DNA of 29,267 nt. It comes from JASFQI01 sp050115555. GTDB taxonomy: Bacteria > Desulfobacterota > DSM-4660 > Desulfatiglandales > HGW-15. A program made the position numbers and the translations under genes. Positions 8,143-17,234 of this stretch are shown piece after piece. The notes beneath the pieces were generated by a model. It was not told the origin of the DNA. It did not search any database and was given only the letters and a program-made list of their open reading frames with translations. Position 1 is the first letter of the stretch. Every line of letters starts with the position of its first letter. The stretch spans positions 1 to 29,267 of the forward strand of contig JASFQI010000016.1 in NCBI GenBank assembly GCA_050115555.1. The letters are read 5' to 3'.

Positions 8143-9399
8143 ATGGCCCTCATGACCCGACGCATGCAGCATGCGTTTTCCCTGGCAACGATCCTTTATA
8201 TCGCGCTCGTCCTTCCGGCTCGAGTCTCCGTTGCACAAGAAGCCGACGCGCCTCAGGTCGATACAGCCCGGGTCCGCGCCGTGACGGTCGTGGCGGAGGC
8301 GATCCGGGGCCGGGTGGAGGTGGTGGGCACCCTGCGCGCCCATATGCGCGTGGATGTGGCCACCGAGCTCGGGGGGACCGTGGAGCGGCTCGCCTTTGAG
8401 CGGGGGGATACGATCTCGTCGGGGCAGCTCCTGGCCGAGATCAATACGAGCAGCATCGCCCTGGAGGTGCGCCAAGCCGAGGCCGCCGTTGCCGTCGCCT
8501 CCAGCGAGCTGGAGAAGGTGGAGACCGGCAGTCGTCCCGAAGAGATCGAAATCGCCTCAGCCGGGCTGGACCGCGCGCAGGCACAGGCAAGGGATGCGGA
8601 GCGGCATTTTCAGAGGATAAAGGATCTCTTCGACCGCCAGGCCGTTTCCGACAGCGAGTTCGACACTGCGAGTCGCGCCCTGGAGGCCGCCCGGGCCGAT
8701 GTGGTCTCCCAGCGCGAGCGCCTTCGCCTCGCAAGAAAAGGACCGCGCAGGGAGGACCGAAAAAGCGCGCGGGCACGCCATGCACAGGCCGAGGCGGCCC
8801 TGGCCGTGGCAAGGGATCGACTCCGCAAGTCGCGTATCCGAGCACCGTCCTCGGGAATCGCCTCTTTCAGACGGGTGGAGGTAGGCGAGGTGGTCCCGCC
8901 CGGCACGGTGATCACGCGCATCACGGACACGAGCCGCATGAAGGTCCGCATGTCGGTGGCGGAGCGCGACCTCCCCTTGCTGGAAAAGGGAGGCGTCTAC
9001 CGGCTCTCGGTGGACGCCCTGCCTGGAGAGACCTTTCCATGCAAACTCGTCTTCGTCTCGCCTACGGCCGATCCGGAGACGCGCGCCTTTCCCGTAGAGC
9101 TTCGCGTCGAGGAGCACGACCCCCGCATGGCTGACGGCATGACCGCAAGAGTGGTCTTTCCCCTTCGCTCCACCCGCAAGCGCATACGTATCCCATCCAC
9201 GTGGCTGGCCGAAGACAACGGACACATCGGGGTCTTTGTGCTCCAGAACCGGCAGGCTCGATTCGTCCCCGTGGAACTGGGGAACTACTACGAGCGCCGT
9301 GTGGAGATCCTCACCGGGCTCGAGCCCGGCGACCGGGTGATCGCCACACCCTCCGGGCTCCGTGACGGGCAGGCGGTACAGGTGGAGACAATTCAGTGA
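8143..9399 (+). CDS. RND efflux periplasmic adaptor (membrane fusion protein)
   Basis: This is the periplasmic adaptor of a tripartite RND pump, linking the inner-membrane pump to an outer-membrane channel. From the ATG at 8143 the product is about 418 residues and begins with a Sec-type signal (basic start, hydrophobic SLATILYIALVL, then PARVSVAQE). Next come a lipoyl-half barrel region (GRVEVVGTLRAHMRVDVATE), a long alpha-helical hairpin rich in Ala/Arg/Glu, the second lipoyl half (IRAPSSGIASFRRVEVGEVV), a beta-barrel domain and a membrane-proximal end (TGLEPGDRVIATPSGLRDGQ). The start is chosen by promoter position and signal peptide; ATG 8152 is also possible. The RND pump gene follows after 51 bases. 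No TolC-like channel gene is in the window. Confidence 0.9.
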   Translation: MALMTRRMQHAFSLATILYIALVLPARVSVAQEADAPQVDTARVRAVTVVAEAIRGRVEVVGTLRAHMRVDVATELGGTVERLAFERGDTISSGQLLAEINTSSIALEVRQAEAAVAVASSELEKVETGSRPEEIEIASAGLDRAQAQARDAERHFQRIKDLFDRQAVSDSEFDTASRALEAARADVVSQRERLRLARKGPRREDRKSARARHAQAEAALAVARDRLRKSRIRAPSSGIASFRRVEVGEVVPPGTVITRITDTSRMKVRMSVAERDLPLLEKGGVYRLSVDALPGETFPCKLVFVSPTADPETRAFPVELRVEEHDPRMADGMTARVVFPLRSTRKRIRIPSTWLAEDNGHIGVFVLQNRQARFVPVELGNYYERRVEILTGLEPGDRVIATPSGLRDGQAVQVETIQ

Positions 9400-9450
9400 G
9401 CATGTGTTGTCTCCTTCTCTCTTGACCTTTGGCTTCCAGGTTCGTGACGC

Positions 9451-12400
9451 GTGTTTCTAACCCGGTTCGGCATTGAACGACCCGTCGTGGTCCGCATGAC
9501 CCTCCTCCTCGTCCTGATCCTGGGGGTGGTCTCCTATCGCTCCATGCCGCGGTATCTGGACCCGGACCTCACGGTGGGCGAGGCCCTGATCATTACCGTG
9601 TGCCCTGGGTTCTCCCCCGAGGACATGGAAAAACTCGTCACCAACCGCATCGAAGAGGAGCTCCAGGGCATCTCGGAGATCCGGCGCCACGATTCCAACT
9701 CCTTTGGCAGCACATCCAAGATTCACGTCTTCTTCCAGACCGACCTCTCCGAACGCGAGATCGACCAGGGCATGCAGGAGGTTCGAAACGCCGTGGACCG
9801 CGTGGACGACCTGCCCGAGGAGGCCGAGACCCCGCGTGTGCTGGAGATCGATACGGCCATCTTCCCGGTCTGCCTGGTGGGACTCTCCGGCCCGCTGCCC
9901 ATGGCTCAGCTCCAGGACATCGCCTCGGAGGTCGGCGATGTGCTCGAGGATATCGATGGGGTGTCCGAGATCAGTATCTACGGCGAGCGGGAGAAGGAAA
10001 TCTGGGTCGAGATCGATCCCCTTCGTATGGCCGGTTACGGGATCACGGTCCCCCAGGTGGCGCGCGCGCTGGCCGAGAGATCGAGAAATCGCCCGGGCGG
10101 CGTCCTGGAGATGGGCGACCACGAGTCGACCATTCGCCTGGTCGGCGAACCGGACGACCCGGAGATGCTGGCCGACCTGGCGTTGAGGAGCTCGGACGGG
10201 GCCACGGTCTTCCTCGGGGACGTCGCCCGAATCAACCCCACCCTGGAACGTGCCGTCACCCGGTCCTTCATTCGCAATGAAAAGGCCCTTGTGCTGGCGG
10301 TCAAGCGAAAGAAAAACACGAACATGATCCGGATCGTGGACGACGTCAAGCGCCTGATGGCCGAGATCGGCGATGCGTATCCGGGCCTGACCTGGACGCT
10401 CTACTTCGACCAGGCGCGGGTGAGCAAGAAGCGCATTTGGGAGCTCCAGCTCAACGCCCTGCTCGGTGTGGTGGCGGTGTTTCTCATTCTCTGGATCGCC
10501 CTTGGCCTCAGAAACGCGATCTACGCCTCCATCGGCATCCCTGTGGCCTTTCTCATCACCTTCACCCTGATGAAGACCTTCGGTCTGAGCATCGACGGGG
10601 TCACGCTCTTCGGCCTCATTCTGGTGCTCGGCATCCTTGTGGACGACGCCATCGTGGTCCTGGAAAACATCTTCCGCCACATGGAAGGGGGCATGGCCCC
10701 TGCACAGGCGGCCCTCCACGGAAGCCGGGAGGTCCTGGGCCCTGTCCTTGCGTCGGTCACCACGAACATGGCCGCGTTTGCCCCTCTGCTCTTTATGGTC
10801 ACCGGCGTGATCGGCCGCTACCTGTCCATCCTGCCCCAGGTGGTGCTCTTTGCCCTGAGCGCGTCGCTCTTCGAAGTCTATTTCATGCTGCCGAGCCACG
10901 TGGTGGAGCTCACCCCGAAGGGCTCGGTCCGGCGTATCGCCCGCCGCCGGGGGCCGGACCTCTTCACCCCGCTCCGCCGCCTCTACTACCCGTATCTTCG
11001 GCGGCTCCTCCGGCACCGGTACGTCTCCGTGCTCGTGATCGTCGGCTCCACCGTCCTGGCCTTCCTCCTCTACTTCCAGACCGACTTTGAAATGTTCCCC
11101 AAGACCGATGCGTTTCCGAGGTTCAACATCCACTTCGATCTGCCGGTGGGCGCGTCCCTCGACCGCACCGAGGCCGTGCTCATGGGGCTCTCGGACCTCA
11201 TCGCAGAGGAGGTGGGCACCGACCTCGTCGCCCCCATCGCCATTGCTGGGATGAAGGAGGTCAACTACGAGCCGCTCTACGGCCCCCACTTCGGCATGCT
11301 CAACGTTGTGCTCACGTATGAGGAGGAGCGCGATCGAAGCGTAAAGGACACCCTGGAGACCGTCCGGGAACCCGTGGAGCGCTACCTGAAGGCACAGGGC
11401 GCCGTGGCGCACGCCCTCGAGCGGCTTCTGGAAGGACCTCCCGTGGGGGCGGATGTGGACCTCAAGATCCAGGCCCCCGAATGGTCCCAATCCGCCGAGA
11501 TTTCAAGGCGTATTCAGGAGGAGATGGCCCGGCATGCAGGGATCGTGGACATTCGGGACGACTTCTCCAGGGACAAGCCGTTCCTGGAGGTGACCGTGAA
11601 TGAGGCCCGGGCCCGGGAGCTCGGCGTGTCCCAGGCCGACCTGGAGATGATGATTCAGGCGGCGTTTCACGGCCTTCCGGTGGCCACGTACAACCGGGCA
11701 GACGAGGAGCAGGAGATCAAGCTCAAGGTCCTGCCGGCGTATCGCCGGGACTTCCAGGACCTGACCCGCCTGCGATGCGTTCTCCCCGGCGGTCGGCAGG
11801 TCCCGCTCCAGGAGCTCGCAACCATTCGAATGACCCCCGGATTTCACGACATCTACCACTACAATGGAAAACCCACCGTTCAGCTCACCGCCAACATCCG
11901 CGCACCCGTGGACGAGGACGAGACCGGGTTCCTCGCCAACCTTCGAGGAGAACGCATGACCGCGGTCAAGGCGAATCGCATCGCCCGGGACGTGTTCGAT
12001 CGCATCCGTGCCGACTACCCAGGGGCCCGCATGATCGCCGGCGGGCTCCAGGAGGAAACGAATACCTCCCTCCTGGAGCTGCGCAATGCCGGGTTCCTGG
12101 CCCTCTTCCTCATCTTTTTCATCCTGGCCCTCCAGTTCAACTCGTTCGGCCAGCCGTTCATCATCATGATCACGATCCCGTTCGTCACGCTCGGAGTGAT
12201 CATCGGTCTCCTGGTCACTCAAAACCCGCTGACCTTCGTCACTCTCGTGGGGCTTCTTACGCTCACGGGCATCGTGGTAAACGACTCCCTCGTCCTGATC
12301 GACTTCATCAACCGGTATCGCCGGGAACACCCGGACAACCTTTACCTGGCCATCCTTCGGGCCTGCCACGTGCGCATGCGCCCCATCCTGCTCACCTCGC

Positions 12401-12684
12401 TGACCACGATCTTCGGCCTCGCACCCATGGCATTCGGGCTCGGAGGCAAATCGCCATTCTGGGCCCCTCTGGCCACGGCGATCATGTGGGGGCTGGCCTT
12501 TGCCACGGCGCTCATCCTGTCCATGGTGCCGGCCTACTATGCGATTCTTCAGGATCTTCGCTACGTGGTCAAATACCGGCACAGGCCGAAGGAAGAATCT
12601 CTTCAAAAAATCGAGGAGGCCTTTATGCACCCGGACATCCGGACCCACATGGGAAAGGGGAAATCCGTGGTTCATGAGTCGTGA
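9451..12684 (+). CDS. RND efflux pump, HAE1 (AcrB-like) family
   Basis: This is an inner-membrane proton-driven exporter of 1077 residues, normal length for AcrB-type proteins. It has an N-terminal helix (VVRMTLLLVLILGVVSY), a large periplasmic loop, a block of helices with the proton-relay motif LGILVDDAIVVLENIFRH in TM4, a second periplasmic loop, and a second helix block with GLLTLTGIVVNDSLVLIDF in TM10. The GTG at 9451 is used because the family N-terminus (FGIERPVVVRM) follows directly; the Shine-Dalgarno is weak. It pairs with the upstream adaptor under the 8041 promoter. Substrate is unknown. Some AcrB porter residues may differ, so drug, lipid or signal export are all possible. Confidence 0.95.
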   Translation: MFLTRFGIERPVVVRMTLLLVLILGVVSYRSMPRYLDPDLTVGEALIITVCPGFSPEDMEKLVTNRIEEELQGISEIRRHDSNSFGSTSKIHVFFQTDLSEREIDQGMQEVRNAVDRVDDLPEEAETPRVLEIDTAIFPVCLVGLSGPLPMAQLQDIASEVGDVLEDIDGVSEISIYGEREKEIWVEIDPLRMAGYGITVPQVARALAERSRNRPGGVLEMGDHESTIRLVGEPDDPEMLADLALRSSDGATVFLGDVARINPTLERAVTRSFIRNEKALVLAVKRKKNTNMIRIVDDVKRLMAEIGDAYPGLTWTLYFDQARVSKKRIWELQLNALLGVVAVFLILWIALGLRNAIYASIGIPVAFLITFTLMKTFGLSIDGVTLFGLILVLGILVDDAIVVLENIFRHMEGGMAPAQAALHGSREVLGPVLASVTTNMAAFAPLLFMVTGVIGRYLSILPQVVLFALSASLFEVYFMLPSHVVELTPKGSVRRIARRRGPDLFTPLRRLYYPYLRRLLRHRYVSVLVIVGSTVLAFLLYFQTDFEMFPKTDAFPRFNIHFDLPVGASLDRTEAVLMGLSDLIAEEVGTDLVAPIAIAGMKEVNYEPLYGPHFGMLNVVLTYEEERDRSVKDTLETVREPVERYLKAQGAVAHALERLLEGPPVGADVDLKIQAPEWSQSAEISRRIQEEMARHAGIVDIRDDFSRDKPFLEVTVNEARARELGVSQADLEMMIQAAFHGLPVATYNRADEEQEIKLKVLPAYRRDFQDLTRLRCVLPGGRQVPLQELATIRMTPGFHDIYHYNGKPTVQLTANIRAPVDEDETGFLANLRGERMTAVKANRIARDVFDRIRADYPGARMIAGGLQEETNTSLLELRNAGFLALFLIFFILALQFNSFGQPFIIMITIPFVTLGVIIGLLVTQNPLTFVTLVGLLTLTGIVVNDSLVLIDFINRYRREHPDNLYLAILRACHVRMRPILLTSLTTIFGLAPMAFGLGGKSPFWAPLATAIMWGLAFATALILSMVPAYYAILQDLRYVVKYRHRPKEESLQKIEEAFMHPDIRTHMGKGKSVVHES

Positions 12685-12802
12685 GTCGTGGCTCTTGAAC
12701 TGCGCTCAGCAACCGAACATCCTGATTCCTTTCAGGATCCATTCCCAGGACTCCTTGAGGAAGCGTCTGCCGTGAAAAGAAAAACAAAAGAGAGGATACA
12801 AC

Positions 12803-13300
12803 ATGCAATGGAACGAAGAGACCCCGTTTACGTTTCACCCCATTGGTGAGCTCCGCACCCCGTATCAATCGAAGAGCGGGGTGCCCATTCAGGGCGGCCT
12901 GGATCCGAAATCCCGCGGGCGGGCCGAGGTCTTTCCCCAATTCGAGGCCGGGCTTCAGGACATCGAAGGGTTCAGCCATCTGTTTCTGCTTTACGTGTTC
13001 CACGAATCCCAGGGCTATGACCTCTTGTGCAGGCCTTATATGGAAGAGGCCCTGCACGGAGTGTTCGCCGTGCGCGCGCCGAGAAGGCCCAATCCCATCG
13101 GGCTCTCCGTGGTGAGGCTGGAGCGCCGGGAAGGACCGGTTCTTCACCTCGCGGAGGTCGACATGCTGGACAGGACCCCGCTCCTGGACATCAAGCCCTT
13201 TTCGCCGCGTTTCGATCACCGCAACGGGGTGCGATCCGGGTGGATGGAGCGTCCCTTTCAAGACGAAGACCACCGTGCGGTGTCGGACGATCGATTCTAA
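12803..13300 (+). CDS. trmO: TrmO-like (TsaA/YaeB family) tRNA m6t6A methyltransferase
   Basis: TrmO N6-methylates t6A37 of tRNA using S-adenosylmethionine and has an unusual beta-barrel fold. The 165-residue product has the family start FHPIGELRTPYQS, the central FSHLFLLYVFH, the signature VRAPRRPNPIGLSVVRLE and DMLDRTPLLDIKPF. It corresponds to the catalytic barrel only; the E. coli enzyme (about 235 residues) has an extra C-terminal domain missing here. The ATG at 12803 has AGAGGA 6 bases upstream. It stands alone between the efflux genes and the dsr promoter. Some short family members may act on other substrates, so the symbol is given with moderate confidence. Confidence 0.85.
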   Translation: MQWNEETPFTFHPIGELRTPYQSKSGVPIQGGLDPKSRGRAEVFPQFEAGLQDIEGFSHLFLLYVFHESQGYDLLCRPYMEEALHGVFAVRAPRRPNPIGLSVVRLERREGPVLHLAEVDMLDRTPLLDIKPFSPRFDHRNGVRSGWMERPFQDEDHRAVSDDRF

Positions 13301-13431
13301 CCGAAACGCGCAGGGCAAAGAGGAGGGAAGCATGTGAAATCGCCCGCCCTAGCCCTCTTCAATCCCGCTGGATATTCCTTCGCAGGCAGCGCAAGGCACG
13401 CGCTACGCAGCGTTTTGCCGCGCATTTTTGC

Positions 13432-13460
13432 TTGACACGCTCAGGGGATTTGTCTATAGT
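13432..13460 (+). promoter_or_regulatory. Near-consensus sigma70 promoter of the dsrMKJOP operon
   Basis: A perfect TTGACA (13432-13437), 17-base spacer and TATAGT (13455-13460, five of six to TATAAT). Transcription would begin near 13467 and give a leader of about 68 bases to the first ATG at 13535. This strength fits high constitutive expression of a central energy operon. Confidence 0.75.
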
Positions 13461-13534
13461 CCGCCGCGGAGCCGGCCTTTGAATCACATGGATTTTGCAG
13501 ATACATTTTAGACAGTTGGGGCACCGCTGCGCTC

Positions 13535-14098
13535 ATGACACTGGAAGAAATTCTGCTGGCAAAACGGGGGGACATTCAGGGCCGCTGGTTGAACTGCCTG
13601 CTGAACACGTACGCGACCGACGCGAGGCGGTTCTTCCGTAAGCAGAAAGATCACTTTGCCAACCCCGTGGGCACCACGTTTGATACGGAGTTGGAAAACC
13701 TGCTCCTCGCCTTTCTCGAACATGCGGACGGGGAAACCCTTCGCCCCATCCTGGACCGTATCCTTCGCATGCGGGCCGTCCAGGATTTCGGCCCCTCGCA
13801 AGGCCTGTCCTTTCTCTTCAGCCTGAAAGATATCATCCGGGAAGTCGCGGAGAAAGAAATCCTTGAGCAGGATCTCGCCCAGGAAGTCACCGCACTGGAG
13901 GCCCGAATCGATCAGATGGCGCTTCTGGCATTCGACGTGTACATGGGATGCCGCGAGACGCTATACGAGCTCAAGGCCAACCAGATGAAAAACCAGGTTT
14001 CCGGCCTGCTTCGAAGGGCCGGTCTGATCAGCGAGATTCCCGAGTGGAATCCCCAGCCCGAAGGAGACAACAGCAACCATTCTGAGAATTCCATTTGA
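13535..14098 (+). CDS. RsbRD N-terminal-domain-like protein, first gene of the dsr operon
   Basis: This soluble, largely alpha-helical 187-residue protein resembles the RsbT co-antagonist RsbRD N-terminal domain (sensor-type globin-like helical fold), with features such as LAKRGDIQGRWLNCLL near the start and RAVQDFGPSQGLSFLFSLKDIIRE in the middle (split here: RAVQDFGPSQ, then GLSFLFSLKD). It has no STAS domain, no signal peptide and no metal motif. It sits 16 bases before dsrM behind the operon promoter, so it is cotranscribed with the sulfite-reduction membrane complex. Such a gene in front of dsrM is, as far as I recall, recurrent in sulfate reducers. Its role (regulatory or assembly) is unknown. 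The family call rests on pattern recognition. Confidence 0.75.
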   Translation: MTLEEILLAKRGDIQGRWLNCLLNTYATDARRFFRKQKDHFANPVGTTFDTELENLLLAFLEHADGETLRPILDRILRMRAVQDFGPSQGLSFLFSLKDIIREVAEKEILEQDLAQEVTALEARIDQMALLAFDVYMGCRETLYELKANQMKNQVSGLLRRAGLISEIPEWNPQPEGDNSNHSENSI

Positions 14099-14114
14099 AA
14101 CGAGGTAGCATTCC

Positions 14115-15188
14115 ATGAACTTTGTGGTCAGCATTGTGTTTTCAGGTGCCGTAGTCCTCGTGCTCGCTCTCATCCCATGGGTGGGGGTGGGGGCCTTCGA
14201 TCTGCGCGTCCTGTTCGGAATCGTGATCCCATATGCCGCTGTGATCACCTTCTTTGTCGGGATGGTCGCCAAAGTGATCGGCTGGGGACGCTCTCCGGTT
14301 CCGTTTCGGATTCCCACCACTGCCGGGCAACAGGTGACTCTCCCCTGGATCAAGCCGAACCGGATCGACAACCCCAAGGGCACCGGGGGGGTGATCCTTC
14401 GTATGCTCTTCGAGGTGCTGCTCTTCCGGTCGCTTTTCCGGAACACGCGCATGGAGTTCCGCAAGGGGCCGAGGATCACTTACGAATGGGAGAAATGGCT
14501 CTGGCTGTTTGCCCTGCTGTTTCACTACTCTTTCCTGGTCGTTCTGGTCCGTCACTTGCGTTTTTTTACCGAGCCCATACCCGGATTCGTGACGCTCCTG
14601 GAAAAGTTGGACGGTTTCATGCAGCTCGGCATCGCACCGTTCACCGGGTTCCAGCTGCCCGGCCTCTTTCTGAGCGGCGCTGCCCTCCTGGCCGCCATCA
14701 CGTTTCTGTTCCTGAGGCGCCTCCTCGCATCCCAGATGCGCTACCTTTCGCTCCCGGCGGACTACTTTCCCCTGTTCCTGATCGGGGCGATCGCCTTCAC
14801 GGGCATCCTGATGCGCTACCTCCTCAAGGTGGACATCCCGAACATCAAGGAGCTCACCATGGGACTCGTGAGCTTCCACCCCGCCAATCCGGAGGGGATC
14901 GGCGTGCTTTTCTACATCCACCTCTTTCTCGTGAGCGTCCTGTTCGCCTATTTTCCTTTCAGCAAGCTCGTTCACTTGGGCGGCGTCTTCCTTAGCCCCA
15001 CGCGAAATCTTGCCAATAACAGCCGAGCCGTGCGGCACGTCAACCCCTGGAGCTACCCGGTCAAGGTCCATACCTATGAAGAGTACGAGGACGAGTTCCG
15101 GGAGAAGATGGTCGAGGCGGGCCTGCCGGTGGACAAAATGCCGGAATCCCAGAGCGAACCGTCCGAAGATACGGAAGAAAAGGAGTAG
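14115..15188 (+). CDS. dsrM: DsrM, membrane cytochrome b subunit of DsrMKJOP
   Basis: DsrM is the NarI-like diheme cytochrome b that exchanges electrons between menaquinol and the cytoplasmic DsrK. The 357-residue protein has about six membrane helices. Candidate heme-binding histidines lie in FALLFHYSFLVVLVRHLRFF and in FYIHLFLVSVLF...FSKLVHLGG. A hydrophilic, acidic C-terminal tail ends in EDTEEKE. GAGGT 8 bases before the ATG supports the start. An AGGAG overlapping its 3' end serves dsrK, whose ATG is two bases past the stop. Identity is secured by the following dsrKJOP order. Confidence 0.95.
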   Translation: MNFVVSIVFSGAVVLVLALIPWVGVGAFDLRVLFGIVIPYAAVITFFVGMVAKVIGWGRSPVPFRIPTTAGQQVTLPWIKPNRIDNPKGTGGVILRMLFEVLLFRSLFRNTRMEFRKGPRITYEWEKWLWLFALLFHYSFLVVLVRHLRFFTEPIPGFVTLLEKLDGFMQLGIAPFTGFQLPGLFLSGAALLAAITFLFLRRLLASQMRYLSLPADYFPLFLIGAIAFTGILMRYLLKVDIPNIKELTMGLVSFHPANPEGIGVLFYIHLFLVSVLFAYFPFSKLVHLGGVFLSPTRNLANNSRAVRHVNPWSYPVKVHTYEEYEDEFREKMVEAGLPVDKMPESQSEPSEDTEEKE

Positions 15189-15190
15189 TC

Positions 15191-16831
15191 ATGGCAGACG
15201 ACACACCCAAACCGGAAGAACTGGTCCAGATCGACCACGCCCCGGCGCTGTACAAGGGCTGGATGGGCTGGATGGACACGCCGGTCCAGATCCGCCCGGG
15301 AATCGCGCTGTACGGCGGCAAACCGCAGAACCTCGAGTACGTGAGCCTTCCCAACCCCCGGGAGTGGAGCCCGTTTGATGAAGACTGGAAGCTCCCGGAA
15401 AACTGGAAAGAAATCATTCTGGAAGGCCTCCGGGATCGGATCGAGCGCTTCCGATCCCTCAAGGTCTTCATGGACATCTGCGTGCGATGCGGCGCGTGCG
15501 CGGACAAGTGCCACTTTTTCATCGGCGGCGGCGACCCCAAGAACATGCCGGTCCTTCGGGCGGAACTCCTTCGTTCCGTGTACCGCAAGGAGTTCACCAC
15601 GGCCGGAAAAATCATGGGAAAGTTCGCTGGAGCGCGCGAGCTGACCCTCGATGTGCTCAGGGAATGGTGGTACTACTTCTTCCAGTGCACGGAGTGTCGA
15701 CGCTGCTCCCTGTTCTGCCCGTACGGAATCGACACGGCCGAGATCACGATCATCGGAAGGGAACTCCTCAACCTCATCGGTCTCAACGTGGACTGGATCG
15801 CCGCGCCGGTGGCCAACTGCTACCGCACGGGAAACCACTTGGGCATTCAGCCGCATGCCTACAAGGACATGATCGACTTTTTCTGCGACGACATCGAGGA
15901 GATCACCGGCATCCGCATGACCCCGAGCATGAACCGAAAGGGCGCTGAGATCCTCTTCATCACCCCCTCGGGAGACGTGTTCGCGGATCCCGGCACGTAC
16001 ACGGCCATGGGCTACATCATGCTCTTCCACTACCTCGAGAGCCTGGGGCTCGACATCACCTGGAGCACCTATGCAAGCGAGGGAGGCAACTTCGGGTTCT
16101 TCACGAGCCACGAGATGGCCAAGCGCCTGAACGCCAAGATGTACGCCGAGGCGGAAAGGCTCGGTGTCAAATGGATCCTGGGCGGAGAGTGCGGCCACAT
16201 GTGGAGGGTCATCCACCAGTACATGGACACGTTCAACGGCCCACCCGACCATTTGGAAGAGCCGGTCTCCCCGCTCACTGGGACCAAGTTCGAGAACGCC
16301 TCTTCCACAAAAATGGTCCACTGCATGGAGTTCGTGGCCGACCTGTTCAAACACAACAAGATCAAGGTGGACAAGAGCCGGAACGACCATCTCAAGGTCA
16401 CCTACCACGACTCCTGCAACCCGGCCCGAGGCATGGGCATTCTGGAGGAACCCCGGTATGTGATCAAGAACGTGTGCAACCATTTCTACGAGATGCCGGA
16501 GAACACGATCCGGGAGCAGACTTTCTGCTGCGGAAGCGGTGCCGGGCTCAACGCGGGCGAGGACATGGAGCTTCGCATGCGGGGTGGCCTGCCGCGGGCA
16601 AACGCCGTCCGGCATGTACACGAGAAACACGGGGTGAACATGATGGCTTGCATCTGCGCCATCGACCGGGCCGTCTTCCCCGATCTCATGCAGTACTGGG
16701 TCCCGGAGGTGGACATCACCGGCGTCCACGAGTTGATCGGCAACGCCCTAATCTTGGATGGGGAGAAGAAGCGGACCACGGACCTGCGCGGAGAGCCGCT
16801 CCCCGGCATGGAGGAGGAAGAGGATGTATGA
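15191..16831 (+). CDS. dsrK: DsrK, HdrD-like iron-sulfur catalytic subunit of DsrMKJOP
   Basis: DsrK is the cytoplasmic-side subunit related to heterodisulfide reductase HdrD and is thought to reduce the DsrC trisulfide. The 546-residue product has two [4Fe-4S] motifs, CVRCGACADKC from about residue 97 and CTECRRCSLFC from about residue 166. The CCG-domain elements that hold the catalytic cluster are GGECGHMWR, YHDSCNPARG and CCGSGAG (near residue 446). No membrane segment is present. It overlaps dsrJ by 8 bases. All expected cluster ligands look present. Confidence 0.96.
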   Translation: MADDTPKPEELVQIDHAPALYKGWMGWMDTPVQIRPGIALYGGKPQNLEYVSLPNPREWSPFDEDWKLPENWKEIILEGLRDRIERFRSLKVFMDICVRCGACADKCHFFIGGGDPKNMPVLRAELLRSVYRKEFTTAGKIMGKFAGARELTLDVLREWWYYFFQCTECRRCSLFCPYGIDTAEITIIGRELLNLIGLNVDWIAAPVANCYRTGNHLGIQPHAYKDMIDFFCDDIEEITGIRMTPSMNRKGAEILFITPSGDVFADPGTYTAMGYIMLFHYLESLGLDITWSTYASEGGNFGFFTSHEMAKRLNAKMYAEAERLGVKWILGGECGHMWRVIHQYMDTFNGPPDHLEEPVSPLTGTKFENASSTKMVHCMEFVADLFKHNKIKVDKSRNDHLKVTYHDSCNPARGMGILEEPRYVIKNVCNHFYEMPENTIREQTFCCGSGAGLNAGEDMELRMRGGLPRANAVRHVHEKHGVNMMACICAIDRAVFPDLMQYWVPEVDITGVHELIGNALILDGEKKRTTDLRGEPLPGMEEEEDV

Positions 16832-17234
16832 TGGCGGGAAAATCATAACCGGGCTCGTGATCGGATTGGCGATTCTGCTGTTTCCGTTCTTCTACACGGC
16901 CGGAAAGGCGGCCAAGGCCCCGGAACCGGAGCTCACGCCCAAGGCCAAGGAAGCGAAGACGTGTATCGAGCCCACGAAGTACATGAGGGCCGAGCACATG
17001 AAGGTGCTCGATCAGTGGCGCGATGAGGTCGTCCGGGACAGCGAGCGGTACTACAAGAGCGCCCACACCGGCAAGACCTATTACAAGAGCCTGCAGGTCA
17101 CCTGCATGGATTGCCATTCGAACAAGAGCAAATTCTGTGACAAGTGCCACGAATACGCGAGCGTGGATCCCTTCTGCTGGGACTGCCACATAGAGCCGAA
17201 GGAGAGTAACGAAGGAACGAAGGAGAGTAACTAA
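16824..17234 (+). CDS. dsrJ: DsrJ, periplasmic triheme cytochrome c of DsrMKJOP
   Basis: DsrJ is a triheme cytochrome c anchored by an uncleaved N-terminal helix, here IITGLVIGLAILLFPFFY. The 136-residue product has three heme-binding sites: CMDCH at about residue 94, CDKCH at about 105 and CWDCH at about 118. Cys47, in KTCIEPTKY, matches the conserved cysteine proposed as distal ligand of an unusual His/Cys heme in this family. The ATG at 16824 overlaps dsrK and has a strong GGAGGAAGAGG site. The C-terminus carries a short duplicated segment (KESN...KESN) that also duplicates the ribosome-binding sequence of dsrO. Confidence 0.95.
   Translation: MYDGGKIITGLVIGLAILLFPFFYTAGKAAKAPEPELTPKAKEAKTCIEPTKYMRAEHMKVLDQWRDEVVRDSERYYKSAHTGKTYYKSLQVTCMDCHSNKSKFCDKCHEYASVDPFCWDCHIEPKESNEGTKESN

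Noticed and set aside
9457..11490. A long minus-strand open frame opposite the HAE1 RND pump
   Set aside because: It is antisense to an unmistakable AcrB-like gene, and its composition is typical of a shadow frame with no motifs.
12685..12802. Small hairpin ATCCTGA-N6-TCAGGAT between the RND pump and TrmO-like genes as a terminator
   Set aside because: The stem is seven pairs, AT-containing, and not followed by a T-run.
13395..13431. Possible terminator for the TrmO-like gene (GCG-rich imperfect dyad followed by CATTTTT)
   Set aside because: The stem is short and interrupted, and alternative pairings are equally good. It is not strong enough to call.
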